A stretch of 64,000 bases of DNA, taken from an uncultured Lachnospiraceae bacterium. Its GTDB lineage: Bacteria > Bacillota > Clostridia > Lachnospirales > Lachnospiraceae. The stretch spans positions 90,717 through 154,716 of the forward strand of contig CATBDC010000003.1 in assembly GCA_949502235.1 (NCBI GenBank). Reading direction: 5' to 3'. Each line of letters begins with the position of its first letter. Position 1 is the first letter of the stretch. The notes beneath the pieces are model-generated. The model searched no databases, was not told the DNA's origin, and worked only from the letters and a program-made list of their open reading frames with translations. A program made the position numbers and the translations under genes. Of the stretch, positions 54,655 to 63,945 are shown piece after piece.

Positions 54655-57600
54655 TTATACCTCCTCTCCTGCTTCCCGCCTCATAGCTGCTATAGCTTCT
54701 TCCCTGCTCATTTTCCCGATGTCACGGTAATGGAAACCGGGTATCCTGCTGTCAAAGCCGCATATATGGCGGTAGCCGCAGAAATCACACCCACTCTCCT
54801 GCCCCTTCCTGTAGGGGAGGGCATCTGTATTTCCTTTTAAAATTTCCCGGTGGGTCTTTTGAACCTTTTTCACCGCATGGCGCATCATGATCTGAAATTC
54901 TTCCTCCGGCACAGCCTTAGAGCTCTTTGAAAGGCTTCCGTTTTTATTAAATTTTAAGGGAACCGCCAGGGATTCTCCTGTCATCTGACGATCCAGATGA
55001 AAAACTACCTCATCCTTTAGATTTATGATGCCGTCCGGCTTAAGCTCTCTTAAAATATCCTGCCTTGTATTTGCTGTTCCCTCCTTCTTTTCCACAAGGG
55101 GATCCTGGATCCGGTAATAAAATACCCCTGCCGGAACTACCTCTTTTTCCGGATGGCGCCTCTTCTGATCCCGAAGCGCCGCATCCATATACACCATAAG
55201 CTGAAGCTGCAGCCCGTGATAAAGAGCAGTAACGTCAAAGGCCGTGCCCCCTGTCTTATAATCCAGAACCTTCACATAAAGACGCTCCCCGTCTTCACAG
55301 GTATCTATTCTGTCAATCTTGCCGTTTCCAAACCGCAGCTCATAGGCAGACGGTATAAAGTCACCGGCCTTAAGCTGCTCCGTAAGAGCCCAGACCGTCC
55401 GGGCAAGGAGCCTCTTTATACGCACAATCATATATTCATTGCGGGATGAGCTGTAAAGAACAGAATTACCGTAGTCCGTAATGGCCTCCTCCACACTTTC
55501 CTCTATGAACATATCTCTCTGTTCTTCCGAAAAAGCTGTCCAAAGAAGCCCTGCCTCCTCTGCCTTGCAGGAAAATTTCTCCAGAGCGCTGTGACATACA
55601 TTTCCCATATCTACTGCCTGAAACTCATATTCCTGACGCTCCCTAAGTCCCAGACCGTAGGTCAGAAAATGGGCAAATGCACAGGCGGAAAACCTCTCAA
55701 TCCTGGTAATACTATCTTCAAAGGTTTCCCCGTAAAGCTTTCTTGCCACTGCCTGACTAAGCCCGTCGGATGGCCGGCTGTAATAACCGGCAAGAAGAAG
55801 CTTCTCTACCTTTTCCCTCCATTTAGGGTTTTTTAAATACCAAGAATAAAGCTCCTGCCACTGCTTATCCATGCGGTCAGGACTGTGGAATCCTTGAAGC
55901 AATACATCGATTCCCATATGCTCTGTAAGCTCTCTTGCAGAAAGCGCCTTTTCCTCCTCGTCCCGGACAGTTAAAAGCGGGTACAGCTTCTTAAGCTCCT
56001 GCACCAGATAGGAGGGTCTCATGCTTTTCCCGTCTGCCGAAACCTTGCTGTAGTAAATTTCCAGCTTCTTGGAAGGCCTGGTAAGATTCATGTACAGATA
56101 GAATTTCTGAATATATGCCTCCTCCTTCCCCCCTGGCGACAGCGCAAGCCTTTCCTTTTGGAACTGCTCCCTGTCCCGCTCGGTGAGAAGCCCGGTACGG
56201 AGCAGGGTTCCGGGTAAATATACATCATTTGCCCCCAGAAAAAACAAAACCTTAATATCCTTTAATCTTGTACGCTTCACATCTCCCGCAACCACCTGGT
56301 CCACCCCGGGGGGAATCACGCCTACCCGGGCCTCTGCAAGCCCCGCGTCCAAAAGCTTGCAATATTCACTTAGGGAAACCGGCTCATCACCCAAAAGCTC
56401 CACAAATTTTTCAAACAATTCAATCAGAATACGGTATATCTGGGCGTATTCCTTTGCCAGGGCAAATTCTCCGGCCGCCTGGAATTTTTCCTCCTGTATC
56501 TTAAGCCTTTTCTGAAGCTCCTCTTTAACCATAAACTGGTAGACAGCTATTGTAATATCCTTTACTGTCTTTTTCCTCTGCTTCAGCACAAAAACCAGCT
56601 CATCTATCTTCTCTACAAACTGTACCCTGCAGTGATTGAGACGGGAAAGCTCTTCCTCCTTCATGCCCCTTAGGCGGCGGATCCAGGCCTCCTGCCACCT
56701 TTTATAACCCTTAATGCCCGTGCCGGTTACATAATTTTCCATTTTACAGACATCCTCATAGGAAATCCCTGAAAGACCTGTCCGGAGAAAACGGAATACA
56801 CTTTCACAGGTAAAGTTCTGTTCCGCCATATTCAGAAGGCTTCGGATATATTCTACAAAGGAATTTAAAAGAATACTCCTCTTATGATCCATAAACACCG
56901 GTATATCATACTCCTGTGAGGCCTCCTTAAGATAATCCCCGTATACCTCCATGTTACTTACAATTATGCCGATGTCACGGTAACGGTACTTTTCTTCCCT
57001 GATAAGCCTGCGGATTTCTCCCGCCGCGCAGAAAGACTCCTCCCTCGGGTTCCTGGCAGCATGAAGTCCGATAATATCCTGCTCTTTCTTATAGGTTTCC
57101 TTCCCGCTTCGGAAAAGATGATGCTCTAAAAATGCAAACACTTCATTTTTACGGAAGCGGTACGGGGTTCCCCCATACAGGCAGACCGGTTCCTCTATCT
57201 GCACCCTTTCCTTCTTAGCTATTTCCGTCAGAGAGGTTACCATATGCTTACTTAAGGCAAAAAGCTGATATGGATGCCGGTAAGCATAGGGATCTTCTCT
57301 CTCATCCATGAGAGCCGTCACAATTACCCTTTTTGCATGCAGCATAAGCTCTCTTAGAAGGCGGTTCTGAACAGGGGTGAAGCCAGTAAATCCATCCAGT
57401 ACAACCGTGCTGTTTTTTAAAAATTCTGACCCTGGAATCTCCCGGCTTAAAACATCCAGAAGCTCTTCCTTGGTAATATATTTCTTCTTTAGATATTCCG
57501 TGAAGCCCTGATACAAAACCGCAATATCCTTTAGCTTATAATAGAGCCCGCAGCCCTCTCCTGCTGCCTCCATCACGCGCTCCAGTTCTGCTCCCCCTAT

Positions 57601-57999
57601 ATCGTACTGGGTAAATTCTGAGATCACGGATTTCACTTCACTGATAAACCCGGGCTTTTTCATATTTCCCTTAAGAACAAAAAGCTCATCTTCATAATCC
57701 CCGGCAATTTTACGCAAAATCAGGTTCTTCCCCTCATCATCAAGAACAGGCAAATCTCCTCCGCCTGTTTCTTCAAACACTCGGTATGCAAGCCGCCCGA
57801 AGCTTAACACGTCAATGTTCATAATACACCGGCTGGGATGCTTTTCTACCAGATCCTTCTGGGTCTGCATAGTAAACTGCTCCGGCACAAGGACAATATA
57901 ATTCTCCTCCGGGTACCTCACAGATTCTTCAATAATTTTCTGATATAAATAATAGGATTTACCGGACCCAGACGGCCCGAAAATAAATTGCAGCGACAT
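54655..57999 (-). CDS. addB: Helicase-exonuclease AddAB, subunit AddB
   Basis: 1114 residues. N-terminal Walker A FGPSGSGKS (7-15), vestigial helicase motor, and C-terminal nuclease with VLDYKTGG. Four Cys for the [4Fe-4S] staple are visible: one in SACAFAHF and three in SGCDFCGYRHIC. Forms the AddAB complex. First gene of the addB-addA pair, facing the divergent radical SAM gene. Confidence 0.96.
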   Translation of the reverse strand: MSLQFIFGPSGSGKSYYLYQKIIEESVRYPEENYIVLVPEQFTMQTQKDLVEKHPSRCIMNIDVLSFGRLAYRVFEETGGGDLPVLDDEGKNLILRKIAGDYEDELFVLKGNMKKPGFISEVKSVISEFTQYDIGGAELERVMEAAGEGCGLYYKLKDIAVLYQGFTEYLKKKYITKEELLDVLSREIPGSEFLKNSTVVLDGFTGFTPVQNRLLRELMLHAKRVIVTALMDEREDPYAYRHPYQLFALSKHMVTSLTEIAKKERVQIEEPVCLYGGTPYRFRKNEVFAFLEHHLFRSGKETYKKEQDIIGLHAARNPREESFCAAGEIRRLIREEKYRYRDIGIIVSNMEVYGDYLKEASQEYDIPVFMDHKRSILLNSFVEYIRSLLNMAEQNFTCESVFRFLRTGLSGISYEDVCKMENYVTGTGIKGYKRWQEAWIRRLRGMKEEELSRLNHCRVQFVEKIDELVFVLKQRKKTVKDITIAVYQFMVKEELQKRLKIQEEKFQAAGEFALAKEYAQIYRILIELFEKFVELLGDEPVSLSEYCKLLDAGLAEARVGVIPPGVDQVVAGDVKRTRLKDIKVLFFLGANDVYLPGTLLRTGLLTERDREQFQKERLALSPGGKEEAYIQKFYLYMNLTRPSKKLEIYYSKVSADGKSMRPSYLVQELKKLYPLLTVRDEEEKALSARELTEHMGIDVLLQGFHSPDRMDKQWQELYSWYLKNPKWREKVEKLLLAGYYSRPSDGLSQAVARKLYGETFEDSITRIERFSACAFAHFLTYGLGLRERQEYEFQAVDMGNVCHSALEKFSCKAEEAGLLWTAFSEEQRDMFIEESVEEAITDYGNSVLYSSSRNEYMIVRIKRLLARTVWALTEQLKAGDFIPSAYELRFGNGKIDRIDTCEDGERLYVKVLDYKTGGTAFDVTALYHGLQLQLMVYMDAALRDQKRRHPEKEVVPAGVFYYRIQDPLVEKKEGTANTRQDILRELKPDGIINLKDEVVFHLDRQMTGESLAVPLKFNKNGSLSKSSKAVPEEEFQIMMRHAVKKVQKTHREILKGNTDALPYRKGQESGCDFCGYRHICGFDSRIPGFHYRDIGKMSREEAIAAMRREAGEEV

Positions 58000-58114
58000 T
58001 CCATTACCTCTTTTTTTAAGTCTTGCCTCATATTATATACTAACCGGACAAATTGTGGTATAGTAAGAAGAAAAGTTATTGTTCACAATCCATTTAGAAA
58101 GGAGCTTTCTTTCC

Positions 58115-58993
58115 ATGACCCGAGAAGAGCTGTACCAGTCCATCTATACCCACGATACTATCTATCTTCCTCCCCATGAGGAACGGGATGTCCCTTTAGA
58201 GGTCTCCCTTGGCTGCAGCTGGCATAAATGTACCTTCTGCGATTTTGCCAAAGATGCCTTTCAGATTCATCCTATGGAAAAAATAGAAGAGAGTCTCCGT
58301 GTCCTGGCTTATCTCCGCCCAGAGGATAGAAGAATGTTTTTCCTCGGTGAAAATGTTTTTTGCATAGATACAGAACAGCTCCTTCGCATCATCGGGCTTA
58401 CAAATACCTATATGCCTGCCATAAAAGAATATGCCATGTACTCCCGCATTGATGATATTTTGAGAAAAACAGATGAGGAACTCCTTCTTCTTCGTAAGAA
58501 GGGAGTGGATGCCCTGCATATCGGCGTAGAAAGCGGCAGTGATTCGATTCTGGCAGAACGAAAAAAAGGCATTACCTCCTCCCAGACTGTGGAAGCGCTC
58601 CTTCGTCTTGACAAAGCCGGTATTGCCTATTATCTGACCGTAATTCCGGGTCTTGGCGGTCAGAGCTTTTCCTATATGAACGCAGTTGAAACCGCACGGA
58701 TGCTGAATAAGGTACATCCCCGGAATATCTGGTGTCTGAAGCTTAAGCTGTGGGAGGACACCCCTCTTTATAAAGAAGCACAGGCCAGAACCTTTGACGT
58801 GATGACCCCGGAAGAGATTATAAAAGAAGAACGACTTCTGATTCAGAATCTTACTGTCACTGACTGTCTGTTTGAGGATACGACTGTCCTTGATAAATAT
58901 ACAATCAGGGGCATGCTCCCTGAACAAAAAGACGTCCTGCTTCACGCGATTGACTATTTGCTGAGTCTGGAAGGCCAGACGCCTGCAAGTTAA
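58115..58993 (+). CDS. Radical SAM protein of unknown function
   Basis: 292 residues from ATG 58115 behind AAAGGAG. The cluster motif is LGCSWHKCTFCDF, that is Cys-x4-Cys-x2-Cys instead of the usual Cys-x3-Cys-x2-Cys. A GGE-like FFLGENVFCID and a DALHIGVESGSDSILAERKK motif (barrel strand 4) follow. Similar short radical SAM proteins with CX4CX2C occur in Clostridia without known function. It stands alone. Confidence 0.85.
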   Translation: MTREELYQSIYTHDTIYLPPHEERDVPLEVSLGCSWHKCTFCDFAKDAFQIHPMEKIEESLRVLAYLRPEDRRMFFLGENVFCIDTEQLLRIIGLTNTYMPAIKEYAMYSRIDDILRKTDEELLLLRKKGVDALHIGVESGSDSILAERKKGITSSQTVEALLRLDKAGIAYYLTVIPGLGGQSFSYMNAVETARMLNKVHPRNIWCLKLKLWEDTPLYKEAQARTFDVMTPEEIIKEERLLIQNLTVTDCLFEDTTVLDKYTIRGMLPEQKDVLLHAIDYLLSLEGQTPAS

Positions 58994-59067
58994 TTTCTTC
59001 AGGCATCATTCATTCCCTGCGGCTTACTGCTGCGGGGAATGCGTAAGGTGTAAAATCACCTGTCAAA

Positions 59068-60234
59068 TTAATAGTTGGCAGATAACATAGTTTCTATTTC
59101 AGCAGCTGATAAATAATAATTATAAAGTCTCGTTTCAAAAATTCTGTTTGCAATTGCAATGGAGCCTTCCTGGTTTTTAATAAATCCAAATACTGCTGCC
59201 ATATCAACTGCCGGCTCATCTGGATTATAAGCAATGCTTTTACCATTAAACAATAATGCTTTTAATATTTCATTTAGTTCCGGATAAATAGCAAGCTTTT
59301 GAGACAAAGATTCAAACAAAGTATTTTTTTCTGTGAGAATCAATCTGACGGCCTCATTCAGCCCATTATTTGTCCACGCTGCACTTTTAGATGGAAACTC
59401 TTTTGTTCCGCTGATTTCCTCGTCTATAAGCTTACACAGCTTTGACACAAGAAACGGATATCCTGATGTGTAGTCATAGAGCAGCTCTGCCATCCTACCG
59501 GTTTCCATTCCTGTACGATAATCGCTTTCATAATCTTCTAACATTCGCTTAATATCTTTTTCTGAAAAGCTCATCTCTACCTTAAAATCTGCAGCGATAT
59601 TCCATGGGCTATTTATCTTGTGCTCATCTTCTGTTCTTATCTTTCTTCTTAAATTTTTCACATCATACACACCTGCCAGAATGACTGACTGAAAGGCAGG
59701 CTGAACATCCCTGTCAATATAGCCAGCACGAAGCTGTGAAAGAAAATCGAGAAAAACCTGATTATTAGTAGCGCTGTCAACCTCATCAATCATTAGCACA
59801 ATACGCCTGTCGGATGCCCCGCAAATGTCCCCCAAGGCTTCAAAAAGCTCTTTTTGCTCAAAATTCTCTCCCCTGGTGTCAACCTGTTTCTCCAGTGAGG
59901 TAAGCGCCTTTTTGAAATCCTCTGTCATACATACATGATTTCTCTTTAGCATCCGCAGAAAGGAACTTCCGAAAGTGATGGCAAAAATATTTTCATTTTT
60001 AAATTTCGCATCTCCAAATGTCTGAAAATCCATTAAAACAGCATAATACTCCCCCTGCAGATACCTGTTCAGCGCACGCAGAACTGTTGTCTTGCCGTAT
60101 TGTCTTGCCCTGTTAATGGTAAAATATTTCCCTGAATCAACCAGTTCCTTTATCTCTTCAAGACGCCAGTCAAGGTTTACCATATAGTGCTCTCCCGGCT
60201 TACAATCGGCTGTTACGTTAAATGTCTTTGCCAT
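59068..60234 (-). CDS. AAA ATPase, nuclease-less paralogue
   Basis: 388 residues from ATG 60234. The same AAA module as the protein at 23981: YFTINRARQYGKTTVLRAL, LMIDEVDSATNNQVFLDFLS and YTSGYPFLVSKLCKLIDEE. It stops about where the PD-(D/E)XK domain of the longer paralogue begins (ending LSANY) and shows no nuclease motif. Either a natural AAA-only form or an old truncation. Its function is unknown. Confidence 0.85.
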   Translation of the reverse strand: MAKTFNVTADCKPGEHYMVNLDWRLEEIKELVDSGKYFTINRARQYGKTTVLRALNRYLQGEYYAVLMDFQTFGDAKFKNENIFAITFGSSFLRMLKRNHVCMTEDFKKALTSLEKQVDTRGENFEQKELFEALGDICGASDRRIVLMIDEVDSATNNQVFLDFLSQLRAGYIDRDVQPAFQSVILAGVYDVKNLRRKIRTEDEHKINSPWNIAADFKVEMSFSEKDIKRMLEDYESDYRTGMETGRMAELLYDYTSGYPFLVSKLCKLIDEEISGTKEFPSKSAAWTNNGLNEAVRLILTEKNTLFESLSQKLAIYPELNEILKALLFNGKSIAYNPDEPAVDMAAVFGFIKNQEGSIAIANRIFETRLYNYYLSAAEIETMLSANY

Positions 60235-60256
60235 CACTTAAACTCCCCTTTTTGGA

Positions 60257-60730
60257 CTACTGTACATTTTCCTTCCCTGTAAGCTCACTTACCTCAAGCT
60301 TCCATACGCAGACCGCTCCCAGCATTTTCTCCTGAAATTCCCAGTCCCCGCTGCCTGTTTCATGCTCCATAACAGCTTTCAGTCCTTTTTTCTTTTCCTC
60401 TGCATCCTCTACAACGCTGACCCTTCCCTGGCCTATTATGCTCCTAAAATATGCTGAATGCCCGCACGCAGCAGCAGCCGTCTTAAGCTCATAGCCTGTA
60501 TCCATCTCAAAACCGGCCATCGGATTTTCCCTAATAAGTTCCATCTTCCTTCCTTCTCTTGCACTGTGAAAATAAAAGATATAGCTTCAATTCTCAAATA
60601 CATACCCAAAGTTCACCGGCACAATATATACCTGGCCTCCATCAGAAAATCCGATTCTTATACAATGGCATGCTTCAATTATCTGCGCAAGCTGTTTTTC
60701 ATCTGTAACCTGTCTTTCTTTCCGTCTCAT
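60257..60730 (-). pseudogene. NimA-type pyridoxamine-phosphate-oxidase-like gene with an in-frame stop
   Basis: From ATG 60730 (behind AGGAGAAG) the frame reads MRRKERQVTD, then CHCIRIGFSDGGQVYIVPVN, to a TGA at 60587-60589 (codon 48). The same frame continues after it with SYIFYFHSAREGRKMELIRE and the typical GFEMDTGYELK...YRSIIGQGRVSVVED, ending at 60257. Without the stop this is a full-length (157-residue) flavin/F420-binding split-barrel protein of the nitroimidazole-resistance group. The stop replaces a likely Gly (GGA to TGA). The second half has its own Met at 60544. Confidence 0.82.
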
Positions 60731-60821
60731 TTTATGCTTCTCCTGTCTCTGCCTGCCATCAGCAGATTTTTATTAGTTATTCACAATTTTATCATACAAA
60801 AGAGGCTGTAACAAACTATTT

Positions 60822-62168
60822 TTAAAGCTTTGCCAGTATTGTCCTTCGCATAGTAAGATAACAGGCAAGGCCCCCGATAAAATTAGAGATCGGTTCTGCA
60901 AGAAAAACACCTATAACGCCCAAGGCTCCCACTCTCGGAAGAATAAGGGTCAACGGCACTACAATAACCGCCTTGCGAAGCAGCGAAAAGAAAATGGCTT
61001 GCTTTGCCTTATTCAGAGACTTGAATACACTCTGACCCGCAAACTGAAAGGCCATCATAAAAAAACCGAAAAAATAAATATGCATGGACGGCACAGCCGT
61101 TTGTACCAGCTCGGCATTATGATTGAAAATCCGTATAAAAAACTCTGGAAACAGAGAAATAAGCCCCCATATGGACAACGTATATGCAAATCCCAGCTGT
61201 GTCATAAAACGGATTGCCTTTTTCATCTGATATATATTTTCAGCTCCATAGTTATAGCTGATAATCGGGCATGACCCGTCTGAAATTGCGGCCATCGGTG
61301 TCTGGGCAATCTCACGGACAGAATTAATAACCGTCATGACGGTGATATAGAGGTCGCCTCCAAAAATCTGAAGCATAGAGTTGCATACAATCTGAACAAG
61401 GCTGTTGGTAAAGGACATACAGAAATTGGAAAATCCCAGCTTTACAATCTCAAAGATACAAGGAACCTCCGGGCGGAATCCACGGAAGTACAAAGTAAGC
61501 TCCGCCTTTTTTCCTGTGAGAAAAAACAGCACCCAGAGCGCCGAAAAAAATTGTGAAATTATGGTCGCATATGCTGCGCCTTTCACACCCATTTTCAGGA
61601 CAAAAATAAAAACCGGGTCAAGAATAATATTGATGACTGCTCCCAAAATCACTGTTTTCATGCCAGTCCGTGCAAAGCCCTGGCTGTTGATATAGGGATT
61701 CATGCCAAGGGAAATCATGACGAACACTGTGCCGAGAAGATAGACGACCATATATCCGGAAGCATACGGATAAGTGGCATCACTTGCACCAAAAAGATAC
61801 AAAAGAGGCCTGTGAAAAGCGATCCCGGCTACAGTCAGTACAATTCCTGTCACAATCAGCATGAAAAAAGCATTGTTCATAATGTTCTGTGCTTTTTTCA
61901 TATCCTGCTTTCCCCTGGCAATGGAACACAGCGGCGCTCCTCCGGCCCCAAAAAGGTTAGAGAAAGCGGTTACCATCGTAATTACCGGAAAGCAGAGACC
62001 AAGCCCGGCTAAGGCAATGGTTCCTTCACCGGGAATTTTTCCTATGTAGATACGGTCAATGATATTATAAAGCAGATGCAGAAGCTGGGCCGCCATCATG
62101 GGAGCCGCCACGGACAAAATATTCTGCCGCACATTTTTACTTCCAAAATCTACCTGTCCTGATTTCAC
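60822..62168 (-). CDS. MATE-family efflux transporter
   Basis: 448 residues, GTG start, 12 membrane segments in two halves. Features: PMMAAQLLHLLYNIIDRIYI near the start, FGAGGAPLCSIARGKQ, and the second-half repeat GFSNFCMSFTNSLVQIV. Exports cationic compounds by sodium or proton antiport. It follows the broken NimA-like gene on the other side and is alone on its strand segment. Confidence 0.93.
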   Translation of the reverse strand: MKSGQVDFGSKNVRQNILSVAAPMMAAQLLHLLYNIIDRIYIGKIPGEGTIALAGLGLCFPVITMVTAFSNLFGAGGAPLCSIARGKQDMKKAQNIMNNAFFMLIVTGIVLTVAGIAFHRPLLYLFGASDATYPYASGYMVVYLLGTVFVMISLGMNPYINSQGFARTGMKTVILGAVINIILDPVFIFVLKMGVKGAAYATIISQFFSALWVLFFLTGKKAELTLYFRGFRPEVPCIFEIVKLGFSNFCMSFTNSLVQIVCNSMLQIFGGDLYITVMTVINSVREIAQTPMAAISDGSCPIISYNYGAENIYQMKKAIRFMTQLGFAYTLSIWGLISLFPEFFIRIFNHNAELVQTAVPSMHIYFFGFFMMAFQFAGQSVFKSLNKAKQAIFFSLLRKAVIVVPLTLILPRVGALGVIGVFLAEPISNFIGGLACYLTMRRTILAKL

Positions 62169-62245
62169 GTTTGAATCACTTCTTTATTATAAAGGGTAAT
62201 GCCTTTGGACAATTATAACGGAATAGCAAGCCTCCGCATTTTAAA

Positions 62246-62428
62246 CTATTTAAGCTCCAATTCCTCTGTTGGGGTTCCTAAAGCCTGTAACTGTGCTTTC
62301 AAGATTTTTTCCTGATACTCAACCTCTGAATCCCTGTCACTTGCTTTCTTGATTCTCTGTAAGTCTTCAAATTCTTTTAACCTCGTGTCCTTTAATTCCT
62401 TATCGTTCATTTCTATTATCTCCATCAT
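62246..62428 (-). CDS. Small highly charged protein
   Basis: 60 residues behind AAGGAG. Almost entirely helical and charged (MNDKELKDTRLKEFEDLQRI, EVEYQEKILKAQLQALG); coiled-coil-like. Not recognised. It follows the HTH gene at 62511 by 82 nt and probably shares its transcript. Confidence 0.6.
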   Translation of the reverse strand: MMEIIEMNDKELKDTRLKEFEDLQRIKKASDRDSEVEYQEKILKAQLQALGTPTEELELK

Positions 62429-62510
62429 ATTTTTAACTCCTTTTATTTGCCAGATCTCACCCTCTTAGCGCTATCGCAATATCACTTTCATATGTTATTA
62501 TCAATAAATT

Positions 62511-62756
62511 TTATGCTTTTATTTTATTTCTTTCTTCCTCGTCCTTTGGTGTCTCTACATACTCTAAAATGTCTTTTGGCTGTAGTTCAAGGATTGCACA
62601 TACTGTATTAAGTGTTTTCAGCGTTATGCCCGTTACATTTTCTTCTGCTAGTTTTGTTAATGTATCTTGCCCTATAACTTTTGTTTTTTTCGCTTTGTAT
62701 TTATTTACGCCCGCCCTGCTAAGAGCGTCAGAAACATTTATTTTATACCTTAGCAT
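62511..62756 (-). CDS. Cro/C1-type helix-turn-helix protein
   Basis: 81 residues. HTH_26-type fold: INVSDALSRAGVNKYKAKKT, IGQDTLTKLAEENVTGITLK and LNTVCAILELQPKDILEYV. DNA-binding regulator. It has its own consensus-like promoter. It lies near the CRISPR array and a small charged protein; a mobile-element origin is possible. Confidence 0.85.
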   Translation of the reverse strand: MLRYKINVSDALSRAGVNKYKAKKTKVIGQDTLTKLAEENVTGITLKTLNTVCAILELQPKDILEYVETPKDEEERNKIKA

Positions 62757-62764
62757 TTTCTTTT

Positions 62765-62808
62765 ATCACCTCTAATATAAGTATAAAATACTGTAAGATC
62801 AAAGTCAA
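62765..62808 (-). promoter_or_regulatory. Promoter and ribosome site of the HTH gene
   Basis: Minus strand TTGACT (62803-62808), 17 nt, TATACT (62780-62785), then GAGGTGAT (62765-62772) 8 nt before the ATG. Confidence 0.75.
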
Positions 62809-63064
62809 TAAAAATGTCACAAAAAAAAGTTACCAGAAGCATTTTCGTACACCAATAAAAGTGATATAGTATAACCGAACACAGCACCTTGAATACACAA
62901 GCCAGCGCGGCGAATAAGCCTTAACTTCCTGTATTCTTTAACCCTCAACTCCATTTACGGCTGTCACTCGTCCTCATCTAGAGCATCATAATATCCGAGT
63001 TCTATGCGGATATCCTCCAGCATATATCACAGATCGTCTGATACGCCATAGTCCAAAGGTTTTG

Positions 63065-63094
63065 CAACCACTACAACAATATATCTAATAATTC
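63065..63094 (-). repeat. Decayed CRISPR repeat at the trailer end
   Basis: The right 21 nt (CAACAATATATCTAATAATTC region) match the array repeat with four changes, while the left 9 nt are lost. It is followed by a 34-nt spacer-sized gap before the first good repeat. The rest of 62809-63128 holds no gene that I can support. Confidence 0.65.
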
Positions 63095-63128
63095 CAACAA
63101 ACTGCGTAGAAGGCCTGCAGGCGAAGGA

Positions 63129-63945
63129 ATTTACATTCCACAATGTATCTATTAATTCAAGTATTCTCCGTGATTACTATGACTTCCCATGGGAATTTAC
63201 ATTCCACAATGTATCTATTAATTCTGTTGTAGATACATACAAGAAATTTAAGGGTATGGAATTTACATTCCATAATGTATCTATTAATTCAAACTGGCTG
63301 AATATGGGTAATGCCTTTTCTCCAATATTTACATTCCACAATGTATCTATTAATTCTAGGTCAAATGCATTAACATCAACAACGCCAACAGTATTTACAT
63401 TCCACAATGTATCTATTAATTCCAAGTAAAAACAACGAAGTAGAGAACCGGGAAGAGATTTACATTCCACAATGTATCTATTAATTCAAATTGTGTGCTC
63501 ACCGAAGTGCGAAAACACAATAATTTACATTCCACAATGTATCTATTAATTCTGAATATGAAGAATGTAAAAAGGTTTTTAATAAAAATTTACATTCCAC
63601 AATGTATCTATTAATTCATTAATTTATCAATATTCTTGTACTGGAAGGCTTAAATTTACATTCCACAATGTATCTATTAATTCCATAACGATTCCCAATT
63701 TCAACAGGCGCTGAACTATTTACATTCCACAATGTATCTATTAATTCTAGAAAAGTCAGAAAGAAGAAAGGAAAATAAATGGATTTACATTCCACAATGT
63801 ATCTATTAATTCCATAAAGGCGGACAGAGTATACGAAGGAGAAATTGAATTTACATTCCACAATGTATCTATTAATTCCTTGATCCAGATACAGATATAG
63901 AAAACGAAGAATACCATTTACATTCCACAATGTATCTATTAATTC
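63129..63945 (-). CRISPR. CRISPR array, type I-B-like repeat, 13 repeats and 12 spacers
   Basis: A 30-nt repeat occurs 13 times, at 63129, 63195, 63261, 63327, 63393, 63458, 63523, 63588, 63654, 63718, 63783, 63849 and 63916. All are identical except the third, which has one C-to-T change. Spacers are 34-37 nt. On the minus strand the repeat starts GAATTAATAG and ends GTGGAATGTAAAT, like type I-B repeats of Clostridioides difficile, which gives an ATGTAAAT crRNA handle. It has a 5-bp internal stem (ACATT/AATGT). Decay at the low-coordinate end suggests transcription on the minus strand from a leader at the high-coordinate end. No cas gene is in the window. Confidence 0.97.

Noticed and set aside
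60587..60589. The TGA in the NimA-like gene as a selenocysteine codon
   Set aside because: No selenocysteine insertion hairpin was recognised after it, and the family has no redox Cys at this position; a nonsense change is simpler.
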